Below, piece after piece: positions 1-9,017 of a stretch of 64,000 bases of DNA. Under the pieces are notes generated by a model. It did not search any database and was not told the DNA's origin. It was given only the letters and a program-made list of their open reading frames with translations. Position numbers and translations under genes: made by a program. The first letter of the stretch is position 1, and each line of letters starts with the position of its first letter. Source of the stretch: Pontiella sulfatireligans (GTDB lineage Bacteria > Verrucomicrobiota > Kiritimatiellia > Kiritimatiellales > Pontiellaceae); contig NZ_CAAHFH010000001.1 of the NCBI RefSeq assembly GCF_900890705.1, positions 2,914,001 through 2,978,000 of the forward strand, given 5' to 3'.

Positions 1-2025
1 TGAGTTGGTGGAAAATGTGCAATCCGTGAATGTAGGCGAAGAGCCATAGTCCGCATAGATCGCGCCACCGGCCCAGGCGGCTACATTCGAAGTAAATGTG
101 CAGTTTGAAAAGATTCCGCTGCATCCGTTCCGCAGCAGCAACGCACCGCCCCGGTTCGCCGTGTTTGCTGAAAATTCACAATCCGTGAAATCGGACGACG
201 AGGCATTGTAGGCATATACCCCCGCTCCCTCTCCGGCATAGTTTTCCGTAAAGGTGCATTGAATGACGGTCGGCGATATTTCATCCACACAATACAGGCC
301 GCCGCCGTGTTGATTCTGGCGGGCACCATCCGACTGCCCATCCCGAATCGTAAAGCCATCCAGCGTGGCGTCGCTCGCGCCGATCAGCACATGATAGCTG
401 TTGTCGGCATCCACGCCCGACACACCGATGTCGCCGCTCAGCACGCTGACGTACACCGATGGATCGCGTTGGACCAAATTGGTTTCCGTGCCGGAAAATC
501 CGCCATAGAGATCAACATCTCCCGCCATCGTAAAACTAGCCGCGCGATCCGTATCCGTGGTGGGCAGATAAATTCCCTCGGCCACCCAGACGGCTCCGCC
601 ACCCGCCGAAGATGCGGCATCAATCCCGGCCTGCACCGTGGTGTAGGCCGATGTCCAGGACGCTCCGTCCCACGGGCCACCTGTATTGCCCGCATCCACA
701 TGGACCACAACCTCCGCCTTTACCCAGCCGTCCAGCTGGGCGGAAAAGGTATCGTAGACCGCCTGCTCCGCAGCCGTCAGCGAACCGTTCAGCAGATTTG
801 TGCTTTCAAGCTCATCAACACTCATGTCGTAAAATTTATCAGCACGCCCGACCATCCGAATCAGCTTGTACTGATCGTTGCGGATCGCTCGTCCCGATGT
901 GGTATTGCCCAGCAGAGCATCCGACTCCACCAGAATCCAATCATTGGAAGGAGCAAACGTCTGGTTTCCAAAGATTGGAACCAACGAGCGCGAATCCTCG
1001 CCGCCGCTTGCCGGCAGGGTTCCGCCGGCCAGCTCGAGGATCGTTGCAAACAGATCGGCACAGTGCACCACCGAATCGTTGGTACGCCCGCCGTTTACGA
1101 CATCCGGCCCGGCCACAATCATCGGCACATGCGTTCCGCCCTCATAGAGCGTGCCCTTGGCGCGCCCTGTGATATCGTAAGGAGGTTGGATAACTGCGAC
1201 GTCCGTTCCATTGTCGCCGAGGAAAATGATGGTCGTCTCGTTGGTGTCGATGCCGGCCAACAGCCGGCCCATTTCAGTGTCCATGGATTCAATCATCGCC
1301 TCGAAATGCGGGCGGGGATTATTGGTCGGCGCACCGACCGGCAGGGAAGAGGTATACAGATTCGCCGGGGGCTTATGAAACGGAGTATGAGCGGCATTGA
1401 AACCTATCCAGGCAAACCAGTTGTTCGTCCCCTGCTCATCGATCCAGTCCACCGCATCGGTCACATTTTCGCTGGTCGCATAGGCATCCGTCAGGCTGGT
1501 GGACACCCCGTCCACCACCTTGGTCCAGTTATAATAGGTGCGCGGCTGCGATTCCGAGCCCAGCGACCCGCCCAGCGATCCTGAAAAGTGCGGCCAGCCG
1601 CCAATGTCGTTCGGGCCTCGGTCACCGCCGCCCAGATGCCACTTCCCGAAACTGGCCAGCTCATAGTTCAGCTGCTGTTCGGCAAAGAGCTCGGGCAGGG
1701 TTACTTCGCCATCGGGCAAATCGGACGAATTCGGACTCAGCACGCCGGTGCGCCAGCCGTTTCGCCCCGTCAGTATCGCTGCACGGGTTGGCGAGCAGGT
1801 TGGGTTCGCATACGCCTGCGTGAATGTAATCCCCCGTTCCGCCAAAGCCTCAATCGACGGAACCGGCGGGAAGCTCGCGCTCGTATCGCTGTTCCACCGC
1901 GACAGACTGTCGAGACCAATGTCGTCCGCAATAACCACTAATATGTTCCGTTGATCCGCTGATGCGGCCATGGTCAGGCCAATCATTGCCGCAACCGCCG
2001 CCCCTTGAAAATGCTGCGTATTCAT
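1..2025 (-). CDS. Secreted sulfatase with C-terminal beta-helix-like domain (3' end outside window)
   Basis: The frame is open from an ATG at 2025, preceded by AAGGAT, to the window edge, giving 675 residues without a stop, so the C terminus is missing. Residues 1-23 form a signal peptide, so the protein is exported. Residues 24 to about 440 are an alkaline-phosphatase-fold sulfatase. The metal-binding Asp pair is in VIADD (D34, D35), the sulfatase signature CSPTR has its formylglycine-forming Cys at 77, and GDNG lies near the end of the domain. From about residue 445 the sequence changes to short repeats of the CTFxxN and DCxFxxN type, with many Gly-Gly pairs, as in right-handed parallel beta-helix or Pmp-like surface proteins. 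Inference: a sulfatase for sulfated polysaccharides that is tethered or targeted by the beta-helix. It is divergent from the MarR gene. The substrate cannot be read from the sequence. Confidence 0.88.
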   Translation of the reverse strand, partial: MNTQHFQGAAVAAMIGLTMAASADQRNILVVIADDIGLDSLSRWNSDTSASFPPVPSIEALAERGITFTQAYANPTCSPTRAAILTGRNGWRTGVLSPNSSDLPDGEVTLPELFAEQQLNYELASFGKWHLGGGDRGPNDIGGWPHFSGSLGGSLGSESQPRTYYNWTKVVDGVSTSLTDAYATSENVTDAVDWIDEQGTNNWFAWIGFNAAHTPFHKPPANLYTSSLPVGAPTNNPRPHFEAMIESMDTEMGRLLAGIDTNETTIIFLGDNGTDVAVIQPPYDITGRAKGTLYEGGTHVPMIVAGPDVVNGGRTNDSVVHCADLFATILELAGGTLPASGGEDSRSLVPIFGNQTFAPSNDWILVESDALLGNTTSGRAIRNDQYKLIRMVGRADKFYDMSVDELESTNLLNGSLTAAEQAVYDTFSAQLDGWVKAEVVVHVDAGNTGGPWDGASWTSAYTTVQAGIDAASSAGGGAVWVAEGIYLPTTDTDRAASFTMAGDVDLYGGFSGTETNLVQRDPSVYVSVLSGDIGVSGVDADNSYHVLIGASDATLDGFTIRDGQSDGARQNQHGGGLYCVDEISPTVIQCTFTENYAGEGAGVYAYNASSSDFTDCEFSANTANRGGALLLRNGCSGIFSNCTFTSNVAAWAGGAIYADYGSSPTFTDCTFSTNS

Positions 2026-2065
2026 ATTCAATTATCCTTAATTTACCGTCGTCCGAATCGACGCA

Positions 2066-2083
2066 TTGTTAGCTAACTAACAA
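2066..2083. promoter_or_regulatory. Candidate MarR operator
   Basis: A perfect inverted repeat with 7-bp arms (TTGTTAG and CTAACAA) around a 4-bp centre lies in the divergent gap between the sulfatase start (2025) and the MarR start (2250). A second, weaker dyad (GTTAT at 2222-2226, ATAAC at 2234-2238) sits just upstream of the MarR ribosome site. MarR proteins bind as dimers to palindromes of about 16-20 bp and often control a divergent gene. The assignment to this MarR is an inference. Confidence 0.5.
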
Positions 2084-2249
2084 CCCTCTCCGGTTATTGC
2101 ATACAAATTTAAAAAAAAACGCAGGCCCCCTCCCGATCACACAGGAAGCAGTGCCTAAGTCGGGAGGAAATAATAAATTTTAAACATTCATCACAATTTT
2201 TCTGCAGGGCACCGCGTTGGTGTTATGTTGCTAATAACGGAGCGCACGA

Positions 2250-2747
2250 ATGAAGAAAACCCTGCTGCACATTTTAATGCATAACGGCCGCCTACTCGAA
2301 CGGGCCATCGAAGAAGAGCTCGCTGCCAGCGGCCTGCACCACGGGCAGGGACGTATCCTGATGAACATCCAGCGGGCGTCCGGAATCACCCAGGCTGATC
2401 TAGCTCGCCAGATGGACGTCAAGCCCTCCACCATCACCAACATGCTTAAACCACTGGAACAGAAAAAACTGATTAAGCGGAAAATCGACCCAAAAACAAA
2501 TCGGGCCCAGCTTGTCTCGCTGACCCCCGCCGGCGCAGTCGCCTGCATCAAAATTCAGGGCGCCTGGGACCACGTAGAAACCCGCCTGCAGAAAAAACTT
2601 CCGCAAGACGGACAGGCCGGACTTTTCCAAGGCCTGGAAACCATTTTAACAACACTAGGCGGCACCCTGCCGACAACCGGGAAAGCAGAACGGGGAAAAG
2701 CCCACGCAAACAAAGATAAAGCAACCGCCGCCATCACACCCGCCTAA
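2250..2747 (+). CDS. MarR-family transcriptional regulator
   Basis: The product has 165 residues. It carries a winged helix-turn-helix: GITQADLARQMDVKPSTITN is the helix-turn-helix, followed by LKPLEQKKLIKRKIDPKTNR, the recognition helix exit and beta wing typical of MarR. The extended, Lys/Ala-rich tail after about residue 140 has no recognisable domain. The start is placed at the ATG at 2250, with GGAG about seven bases upstream. It is divergent from the sulfatase at 1-2025 and is followed in the same direction, after 81 bp, by the fused sulfatase gene at 2829. Inference: it is a local repressor or ligand sensor for one or both sulfatase genes, probably acting through the palindromes at 2066 and 2222. 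The ligand is unknown; MarR proteins usually sense small phenolics or redox state. Confidence 0.88.
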   Translation: MKKTLLHILMHNGRLLERAIEEELAASGLHHGQGRILMNIQRASGITQADLARQMDVKPSTITNMLKPLEQKKLIKRKIDPKTNRAQLVSLTPAGAVACIKIQGAWDHVETRLQKKLPQDGQAGLFQGLETILTTLGGTLPTTGKAERGKAHANKDKATAAITPA

Positions 2748-2828
2748 TGACAACACTGTAATGATCTCATAGGCAATTAATACCCACCTCATTTGTTTAA
2801 TGCACAACGAATCGAAAAGGAGTCACTC

Positions 2829-5800
2829 ATGAAAACAACTATCATGCTTATCTCAGCCGCCCTCTCAAGCGGTGCACTCGCCGTCCCCTATCCCATTGTT
2901 GATACTGGACAGACCTTTGCATACGGCAACGATAATGGACAGGATGCCCACTATTCCGCCAACGCTCCATCGTATACGGATAACGGCGACGGCACGGTCA
3001 CCGATCAGGTGACCGGTCTGATGTGGACGCAGGATCCCGGTAAAAAAATGACCTTCGACGACGCTATCAAAAATGCATCCCAGTGCAAAACCGGGGGCTA
3101 TTCCGACTGGCGGATGCCCACGATAAAAGAGCTCTATTCGTTGATCCAGCTCAACGGCACCGACCCCGATCCGATGAGCACCGATACCTCCGGGTTGAAA
3201 CCGTTCATCGACGATTCCGTTTTTAAATTTACCTACGGGAAAGAGGAAGACGGCGACCGGATCATCGATTCCCAGTTTGCCACCTGCACCAAATATGTCA
3301 GCACCACCATGGGCGGCAGCGAGACCATGTTCGGCGTCAACTTTGCCGACGGCCGCATCAAAGGCTACCCCATCAAGAGCCGGCGCGGTGAAAAAACCTT
3401 CTATGTGCTCTATGTCCGCGATAATCCGGACTATGGGAAAAACAAGTTCAAAGACAACGGCGACCGCACCGTTACCGATAAAGCCACTGGACTCACCTGG
3501 ATGAAGACCGACAGCGGTAAAGGCATGGACTGGCCGACCGCGTTGGAGTTTGCAGAAGGTTTCGAATTTGCAGGGCACGACGACTGGCGCCTTCCGAGCG
3601 CCAAGGAACTACAGAGCATTATCGACTATACCCGCTCTCCCGACACCACCGGCTCCGCAGCCATTGATCCGATCTTTGATGCCACCGAAATCAAAAACGA
3701 AGGCGGCAAGAAGGACTTTGCGCAATATTGGACCAGCAGCAGCCATCTGAGCACCCGCGGATCGGACACCGCCGTCTACTTTGCCTTCGGCCGCTCGCTC
3801 GGTTTCATGCAGGACCGCCGAACCGGCGAGTACAACTTGATGGATGTACACGGCGCCGGCTCACAGCGCTCCGATCCAAAGGTTGGAGATGCCTCCCAAT
3901 TCCCGCACGGCCGAGGCCCGCAGGGCGATGTGATCCGCATCGAAAACATGGTCCGCCTTGTCCGCGGAGGAAATGTTGAGCAGGTCGACCCACCGGTCGC
4001 CCGCGAAACCAGAATGCGCAAAAGCAGCGGCCAGCAGACCCAGCAGCGACCGGACCGGCAGCAGAGCCGTGGAGGACAGGGCATGAGTTCCGGACAACGC
4101 AGCAGTGGAGGGCAGGCCGCTCGCAGTGCCCAGGGCGGGCGGCCTCGTGACAAAGTTCGTGCACGCGACACGGAATTCAAAGAGAAGTTCCCGGAAGGCT
4201 CAGCGCTGCCGGATTCTCTACAACTTTATAATGTTGATCACGAACGGGTCGCAGCCAACAGCATCTTCAAAGCAGAGTACACGGTGGTTGTGGGCGGCTG
4301 TCTAACTTGCCCCGAATACCGCAATTCGTATCCGGAGATCGAAGCGGTGGCCGCAGACTATCGCGACAAGGGCGTGCAGTTCTACTTTCTGTATCAATCG
4401 CTCACTCACCCGGAAAACTGGGGCTTCGTTCAGCCGACATCACTCCAGGAACGGTTCGCTCAGGTTGAGTACGCGAAAGAGTTGTTGCAGACATCGATCC
4501 CATGGCTGACGGACACGATGGACAACGAGATGAAGCAGTATTTCGCAATGGCGCCGAATGCACAGTTCGTGTTCGACCGCGACGGCGAGATTGTTCATCG
4601 TGACTCATGGGGACGAGGTTCCAGCCTACGGGAGTCGCTGGAAAAACTGGTCGGGCCTTCCGATAAAACCACCACCGTCGCCGATTTGAATCTGCCTCAG
4701 TTTGGCCGCAAAACATCCTCAGCGAACGGGCTGCTCGAACCCCAACGCCTCGACGGAGTGGCTGTACCGCTGCGAGTCGCAGCGGGAGGCGAAGAAGCGA
4801 ACGCAGAAGAGATCAAGTCCAGCGATTTCGGAGAACCCAATCGCTACGTCAAACTTCGTCCGGAAGCGGATCAGCAGCTCATCCAAACCGGGACGGGGCA
4901 GCTCTACCTCGGCTTTCGACAGGATCCGGTGCTGGGAGCGGCCTGGAACAATCTGGCGACACCACCGAAGTATCGTATCACCGCCGGTGGTGCAACAGTG
5001 ACGCCGGCGATGGCAACAGCCCCGGAGCTCAGCGTGGAATCCGATACCGAACCGCGTGAGTTTCTCGTGGACGTAAAAAACTGGAAAGCGGGAAAGCCGA
5101 TTAAGGTGGAGATTCAATATTTCGCCTGCAACAAGGAAAAGGGCTGGTGCGAGGCGGTTGAACAGGAATTCACCGTGTGGCTCGAAGAAGATGCAACAGC
5201 CGGAAAGGTGGCCGGGCGAAGCCACTTCCCCGGAGGCAACAGTCAGGCCGGTCGCGGTGGGCAGGGCCAACCCCAAGGGCAGAGCCAAAGGCGCGGCCCT
5301 CAGGCGCAGGCGGGCTCATCGGCAGATCGGATTTTTTCACGATACGATACGAACGGTGATGGCAAGATTACCAAAGCCGAATTTATAGGGCCGGAACGGC
5401 GCTTCACCATGCTCGATAAAGACAAAGACGGCACCATCACCTGCTCCGAAGCGGAAGCCGCTCCAGCAGCTCCGAACCGTGGAACAGGACAGCGGCAAGG
5501 GAGTGCCCCCCGCCCTTTTGAGCAACCGGCGGACGTTTCCACAAAGGTTTCTGCTCCACCAACAGCAAAGGCCTCGGCAGACAAACCGAACATCGTTTTC
5601 ATCTATGCGGACGACATGGGCTGGACCGGTACCTCCGTTGAAATGATCAAAGGCGACCAAGACACCAGAAGTGATTTTTATCAGACACCGAATCTAGAAA
5701 AAATGGCCGCCAAAGGCATGGTCTTTTCGCAGGCCTACTCCCCCGGACCGATGTGCACACCGAGCCGCGCGGCGGTGCTCACCGGAAAAACCCCGGCCGA

Positions 5801-6887
5801 ACTGCACATCACCACCCCCGGCGGAGGAAGAACAGACGGAACCAAAAAACTGCTCACCCCTAAACCTTCCACTCAGTTGCCGAAAAATCTTCCAACCATT
5901 GGAACCCTGCTGAAGAGCGAAGGCTACGCCACCGCCCTGCTCGGCAAATGGCATATCGGCCGGAACGATGATGCCGGCATGTATGGTTTTGATTTCCACG
6001 ATGGCTCCACCGAAAACGCCAGCAACGGAACCGATGAAGACCCGAAGGAAATTTTCAGCCTGACCGAACGCGGCATCCGGTTCATGGAAGAAAATGTAAA
6101 AACCGGCACCCCATTCTATCTCCAGCTTTCTCACTATGCCGTCCATACCCCCGATCAAAGCCAGCCGGAAAGCATCAGCAAATTTGAAGCGACCGCCCCC
6201 GGCCGCATCCATAAAGACCCCGTCTACGCCGGCATGACCTGGGATCTGGACACCAGCCTGAACCTGATTTTCAAGGCATTGGAAGACCTGAATATTGCAA
6301 ATAACACCTATGTGGTTTTCATGTCCGACAACGGCGCCCCCGGCAATCCGCGGAGACCGCAGAACACCCCGCTCAACGCCGGCAAAGGATCGCTCTATGA
6401 AGGCGGCATCCGCGTTCCCCTCATCATTAACGGCACCGGCATTAAGCCCGGATCCTCCTGCCAGGAAAGCGTTACCGGATGCGATCTCCTTCCGACGTTC
6501 TGCCAATGGGCAGGGATTCCAATCCCCGGCGCCATCGAAGGGTCCAGTCTCGTTCCGCTGCTTGCTGGAAAAAAACTCGAACGAACCGAAAAAACGTTGC
6601 TGTTCCACTACCCGCACTATGGGCAGGGCCCGGCCCAGAAACCGCAGTCCGCCATCATCGAAGGCGATTACAAGCTGCTGAAACTCTGGGAAACTGATAC
6701 TTATCAGCTGTTCGATCTTTCCAAAGACATCGGCGAACAGAACGATCTCTCAAAGTCCAACCCGGAAAAACAAAAAGAGATGGTTGCCCAGATGGAGCAG
6801 CGCCTCAAAGAAACCGGCGCGCAAGTGCCGACCGACAATCCGAACTATGATCCCGACGCAGCGCAACCCCGTCGTCGTAGACGGTAG
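2829..6887 (+). CDS. Multidomain secreted protein: two DUF1566, thioredoxin fold, EF-hands, sulfatase
   Basis: The start is the ATG at 2829 with AAGGAG eight bases upstream; an in-frame ATG at 2793 lacks a ribosome site. The 1352-residue product begins with a signal peptide (about 1-19). Two DUF1566 (Lcl-type) domains follow at about 40-190 and 195-390, each with the GLxW and DWRxPxxKEL hallmarks. A Gln/Arg/Gly-rich linker covers about 395-435. A thioredoxin-fold domain (about 450-625) has a C491-LT-C494 motif; its later TDTMDN and PNAQFVFD segments recall deiodinase-like redoxins. A Cys-containing beta domain follows, then EF-hands near 838 (DTNGDGKIT) and 864 (DKDKDGTIT). The sulfatase occupies 918-1352, with formylglycine Cys 976 in CTPSR and a GKWHIG motif. 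No stop or frameshift interrupts it. It may combine carbohydrate binding, redox chemistry and desulfation. Confidence is high for the domains and low for their joint role. Confidence 0.85.
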   Translation: MKTTIMLISAALSSGALAVPYPIVDTGQTFAYGNDNGQDAHYSANAPSYTDNGDGTVTDQVTGLMWTQDPGKKMTFDDAIKNASQCKTGGYSDWRMPTIKELYSLIQLNGTDPDPMSTDTSGLKPFIDDSVFKFTYGKEEDGDRIIDSQFATCTKYVSTTMGGSETMFGVNFADGRIKGYPIKSRRGEKTFYVLYVRDNPDYGKNKFKDNGDRTVTDKATGLTWMKTDSGKGMDWPTALEFAEGFEFAGHDDWRLPSAKELQSIIDYTRSPDTTGSAAIDPIFDATEIKNEGGKKDFAQYWTSSSHLSTRGSDTAVYFAFGRSLGFMQDRRTGEYNLMDVHGAGSQRSDPKVGDASQFPHGRGPQGDVIRIENMVRLVRGGNVEQVDPPVARETRMRKSSGQQTQQRPDRQQSRGGQGMSSGQRSSGGQAARSAQGGRPRDKVRARDTEFKEKFPEGSALPDSLQLYNVDHERVAANSIFKAEYTVVVGGCLTCPEYRNSYPEIEAVAADYRDKGVQFYFLYQSLTHPENWGFVQPTSLQERFAQVEYAKELLQTSIPWLTDTMDNEMKQYFAMAPNAQFVFDRDGEIVHRDSWGRGSSLRESLEKLVGPSDKTTTVADLNLPQFGRKTSSANGLLEPQRLDGVAVPLRVAAGGEEANAEEIKSSDFGEPNRYVKLRPEADQQLIQTGTGQLYLGFRQDPVLGAAWNNLATPPKYRITAGGATVTPAMATAPELSVESDTEPREFLVDVKNWKAGKPIKVEIQYFACNKEKGWCEAVEQEFTVWLEEDATAGKVAGRSHFPGGNSQAGRGGQGQPQGQSQRRGPQAQAGSSADRIFSRYDTNGDGKITKAEFIGPERRFTMLDKDKDGTITCSEAEAAPAAPNRGTGQRQGSAPRPFEQPADVSTKVSAPPTAKASADKPNIVFIYADDMGWTGTSVEMIKGDQDTRSDFYQTPNLEKMAAKGMVFSQAYSPGPMCTPSRAAVLTGKTPAELHITTPGGGRTDGTKKLLTPKPSTQLPKNLPTIGTLLKSEGYATALLGKWHIGRNDDAGMYGFDFHDGSTENASNGTDEDPKEIFSLTERGIRFMEENVKTGTPFYLQLSHYAVHTPDQSQPESISKFEATAPGRIHKDPVYAGMTWDLDTSLNLIFKALEDLNIANNTYVVFMSDNGAPGNPRRPQNTPLNAGKGSLYEGGIRVPLIINGTGIKPGSSCQESVTGCDLLPTFCQWAGIPIPGAIEGSSLVPLLAGKKLERTEKTLLFHYPHYGQGPAQKPQSAIIEGDYKLLKLWETDTYQLFDLSKDIGEQNDLSKSNPEKQKEMVAQMEQRLKETGAQVPTDNPNYDPDAAQPRRRRR

Positions 6888-6895
6888 GCTCCCAA

Positions 6896-6961
6896 TAAAC
6901 ACAAAGGCTCAAAGAGCACCAAGCTTATCAGCCTTCGTGTCCTTTGTGCCTTAGTGTTTAA
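6896..6961. repeat. Inverted repeat of the ACACGAAG/CTTCGTGT type, convergent 3' ends
   Basis: The left arm (6896-6925) is made of AACACAAAGG-like words, and the right arm (6932-6961) is its imperfect reverse complement. It fills the gap between the stops of the fused sulfatase gene and the UDP-sugar pyrophosphorylase gene. RNA from either strand could fold into a long hairpin, so it could act as a bidirectional terminator. Relatives lie at 9814, 12241, 37641, 48834 and 51234. Confidence 0.75.
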
Positions 6962-6969
6962 TTTCTGAG

Positions 6970-8802
6970 CTACGCCTCGACTTCGTATTCGCCAGGCTCG
7001 TCAAATTCGTAGAGCGCCGCGCCGCGGTCTTCGAAGCGGTAGCCACGAATCTTGATGTATTCCGGAGCGTCGCCGCCGGGACCCATCTCTTCTTCAGTCA
7101 GCTCAACGAGTTTAAAGCCTTCGTTGTCGATCGTGCTGCCGGACACGGTGACCTTCGCGCCGTCGCAGGCTTTGACGATCAGCCCCGAACGGCCGGTGAG
7201 CTCCACGTCCTTCAGGACAATGTCTTTGCCGTCAAGAATCAGCGTGGCCCGGTCGGAGATGGAAACCCCAGATATCTTTTCGCGGCCTTCGGCCAGCGTC
7301 ATTGCAAACGACGGACGCAGAATCACCTTCGGGCCCAGCGTGAACGGAACGCCGAGAATCTTAATTTCTTCCGCGGTCTCAACCTTGGCGCCGGCCACTT
7401 CGAGGCGCTTCCGGCAGGCGGCGTAGAAATCGGACTCGGCGGTGGCGCCGGCGTCGGCCGGCCCGCCGGAGGCGACCTTGGCGGCGGCGTCGGCAATATT
7501 GTTTTTGTTCGGCGAAAAGCTCCACATGCGGCTAAAGATCGTGACGCCCACCTTTTCGGATTCGCCAAAGAGCTTGGGCAGATCCTGCATCATGGTTTCG
7601 AGGCGGGTCGGCTTCTTGAAGGCGCTCTTGGTGTCGTCGGTGTATTTCGGGTTAACGAACTCAGCGATGATGCCCTGCGACGCTTCGAGGATGCGAACGT
7701 ATGACGCGACGCGAATCAACAGCGTGTTGCAGTTGCCGGGGAAGACGGAAAAGCCTTCTTCGTTGGGCACGTCGCCTTCGGGGCTGATGGTGGCGCGCAG
7801 CAGCGGATCGAGCTGGTTGTATTCCACGTTAATGGTGAGTTCCTTGCCGTTGCCGACAAGCTTGGCCAGCCCGCCGACGGCTTCGCCGGGAATGCGGTTG
7901 ATCGCCAGCGAATTAAAGTCGTAGCCCTTCTCGACCGAAACGCCGACGGCGGCGGGGAGCGTATTGAAGCTCGGGCCGTTGGTGTCCTGAATAAACATCA
8001 GGTATTCGATGCCTTCGCGCTGCAGCTTTGCCGCCACGCCGCTGGTGTGGAGCAGCATGTGAATGTCGCCATGGCCGTGCGGCTTGAGGATCAGCTCGTA
8101 TTTTTTGTTGAGCGCCAGCGCGCCGTCGTTGTCGGCAATCGCCGGAACAAGCTCCTGCTGCAGAATATGGACCTGCTCTTTTTCCAGGCCGAAATAGTCG
8201 TTGGCTTCCAGGCTCTCGCGGGTCTTCGGGCCGGTGTCCTGCGAAACCATGATGATGAACGGCACAGGGCGCTGGCTTTCGGAGCGGGCCTGCATGGCCA
8301 GCAGGTTATCGGCATAATGCTTGAGGTAGGTGGTGCATTCGAGCACTTCGACGGCAATGTCGAGTTTGATGCCGTTATAGCCCAGACGTTCGCCGAGGCC
8401 GCCGGCCACCAGCACCACGCCCACCTTGTCGAACTGCTTTGCGCCGATCGCTTCGTAGTGCTCCATCGTCGCGTCGAACGTGTTGAGGTCCACCTTTTCG
8501 GGCTGTTCGGGGGTGAAGCCTTCGAACGGATTCGCGCCGGTCTTGGCTTCTGCGAGGAGTTTCCGAGCATTGGCGATGTAGCCGACCAGACCGCCGGGAT
8601 AGTTAGCGTTGATCTTTTCGAGCGACGCAAGAAACGCGGCCTTTTCGTCGTCGGCCGTGCCCGGAGCATCCCATCCTGCGAACAGGTGGTGCTGCCCGTT
8701 TTCAACCAGATCTGCGATCAGGCTTTGCTGCTCATCGGTCAGATTGCTCCAGTCCGTCGACAATCCGACCATTTCGACCATTTCTAAAAAAGAGTGCGCC
8801 AT
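6970..8802 (-). CDS. UDP-sugar pyrophosphorylase (plant/protist USP-like)
   Basis: The 610-residue protein belongs to the UDPGP nucleotidyltransferase family. The nucleotide-binding loop LVAGGLGERLGYNGIK (about 131-146) matches the plant UDP-sugar pyrophosphorylase form, not the short bacterial GalU form. Downstream LMFIQDTNGP and the glycine-rich NVEYNQLD segment also fit. The C-terminal 120 residues form a left-handed beta-helix-like tail (ILDGKDIVLKDVELTGRSG). USP enzymes convert UTP plus various sugar-1-phosphates (glucose, galactose, glucuronate, xylose) to UDP-sugars in the cytoplasm. The start is an ATG at 8802 with AGGAG seven bases upstream. The gene stands alone, with a repeat-filled convergent gap downstream. 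The family call is secure; the preferred sugar is not visible. Confidence 0.85.
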   Translation of the reverse strand: MAHSFLEMVEMVGLSTDWSNLTDEQQSLIADLVENGQHHLFAGWDAPGTADDEKAAFLASLEKINANYPGGLVGYIANARKLLAEAKTGANPFEGFTPEQPEKVDLNTFDATMEHYEAIGAKQFDKVGVVLVAGGLGERLGYNGIKLDIAVEVLECTTYLKHYADNLLAMQARSESQRPVPFIIMVSQDTGPKTRESLEANDYFGLEKEQVHILQQELVPAIADNDGALALNKKYELILKPHGHGDIHMLLHTSGVAAKLQREGIEYLMFIQDTNGPSFNTLPAAVGVSVEKGYDFNSLAINRIPGEAVGGLAKLVGNGKELTINVEYNQLDPLLRATISPEGDVPNEEGFSVFPGNCNTLLIRVASYVRILEASQGIIAEFVNPKYTDDTKSAFKKPTRLETMMQDLPKLFGESEKVGVTIFSRMWSFSPNKNNIADAAAKVASGGPADAGATAESDFYAACRKRLEVAGAKVETAEEIKILGVPFTLGPKVILRPSFAMTLAEGREKISGVSISDRATLILDGKDIVLKDVELTGRSGLIVKACDGAKVTVSGSTIDNEGFKLVELTEEEMGPGGDAPEYIKIRGYRFEDRGAALYEFDEPGEYEVEA

Positions 8803-9017
8803 GTGTTTCTCCTAACTTTTATTTATCCCTAAAAACGAGGCCGCATCATGCAAAGAAGAGCCTTCCGATGCCATAAAAATGAACAGGAAAAGGAGGAGGA
8901 AAGAAAAAGTTTGTAGTCCCGCCTTCAGACGGCTCTGTCGGCTCAGCAGCAGAGAGGTGCCAAGCCGCCGCTCGCATATCCAATACGAGTTCCCATGGTT
9001 CAGCAAACGCAAATCGT
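8803..9017. other. Gap with half of a dispersed hairpin repeat
   Basis: No gene is supported here. From about 8909 to 8945 lies a diverged single arm of the repeat whose full copies are at 41738 and 53735 (GTTTGTAGT followed by CCGCCTTCAGACGG). No matching right arm is visible, so this looks like a decayed copy. Confidence 0.45.

Noticed and set aside
259-1584. 441-codon plus-strand open frame
   Set aside because: It is antisense to the sulfatase, which has a signal peptide, CSPTR motif and ribosome site. The plus frame has no recognisable domain.
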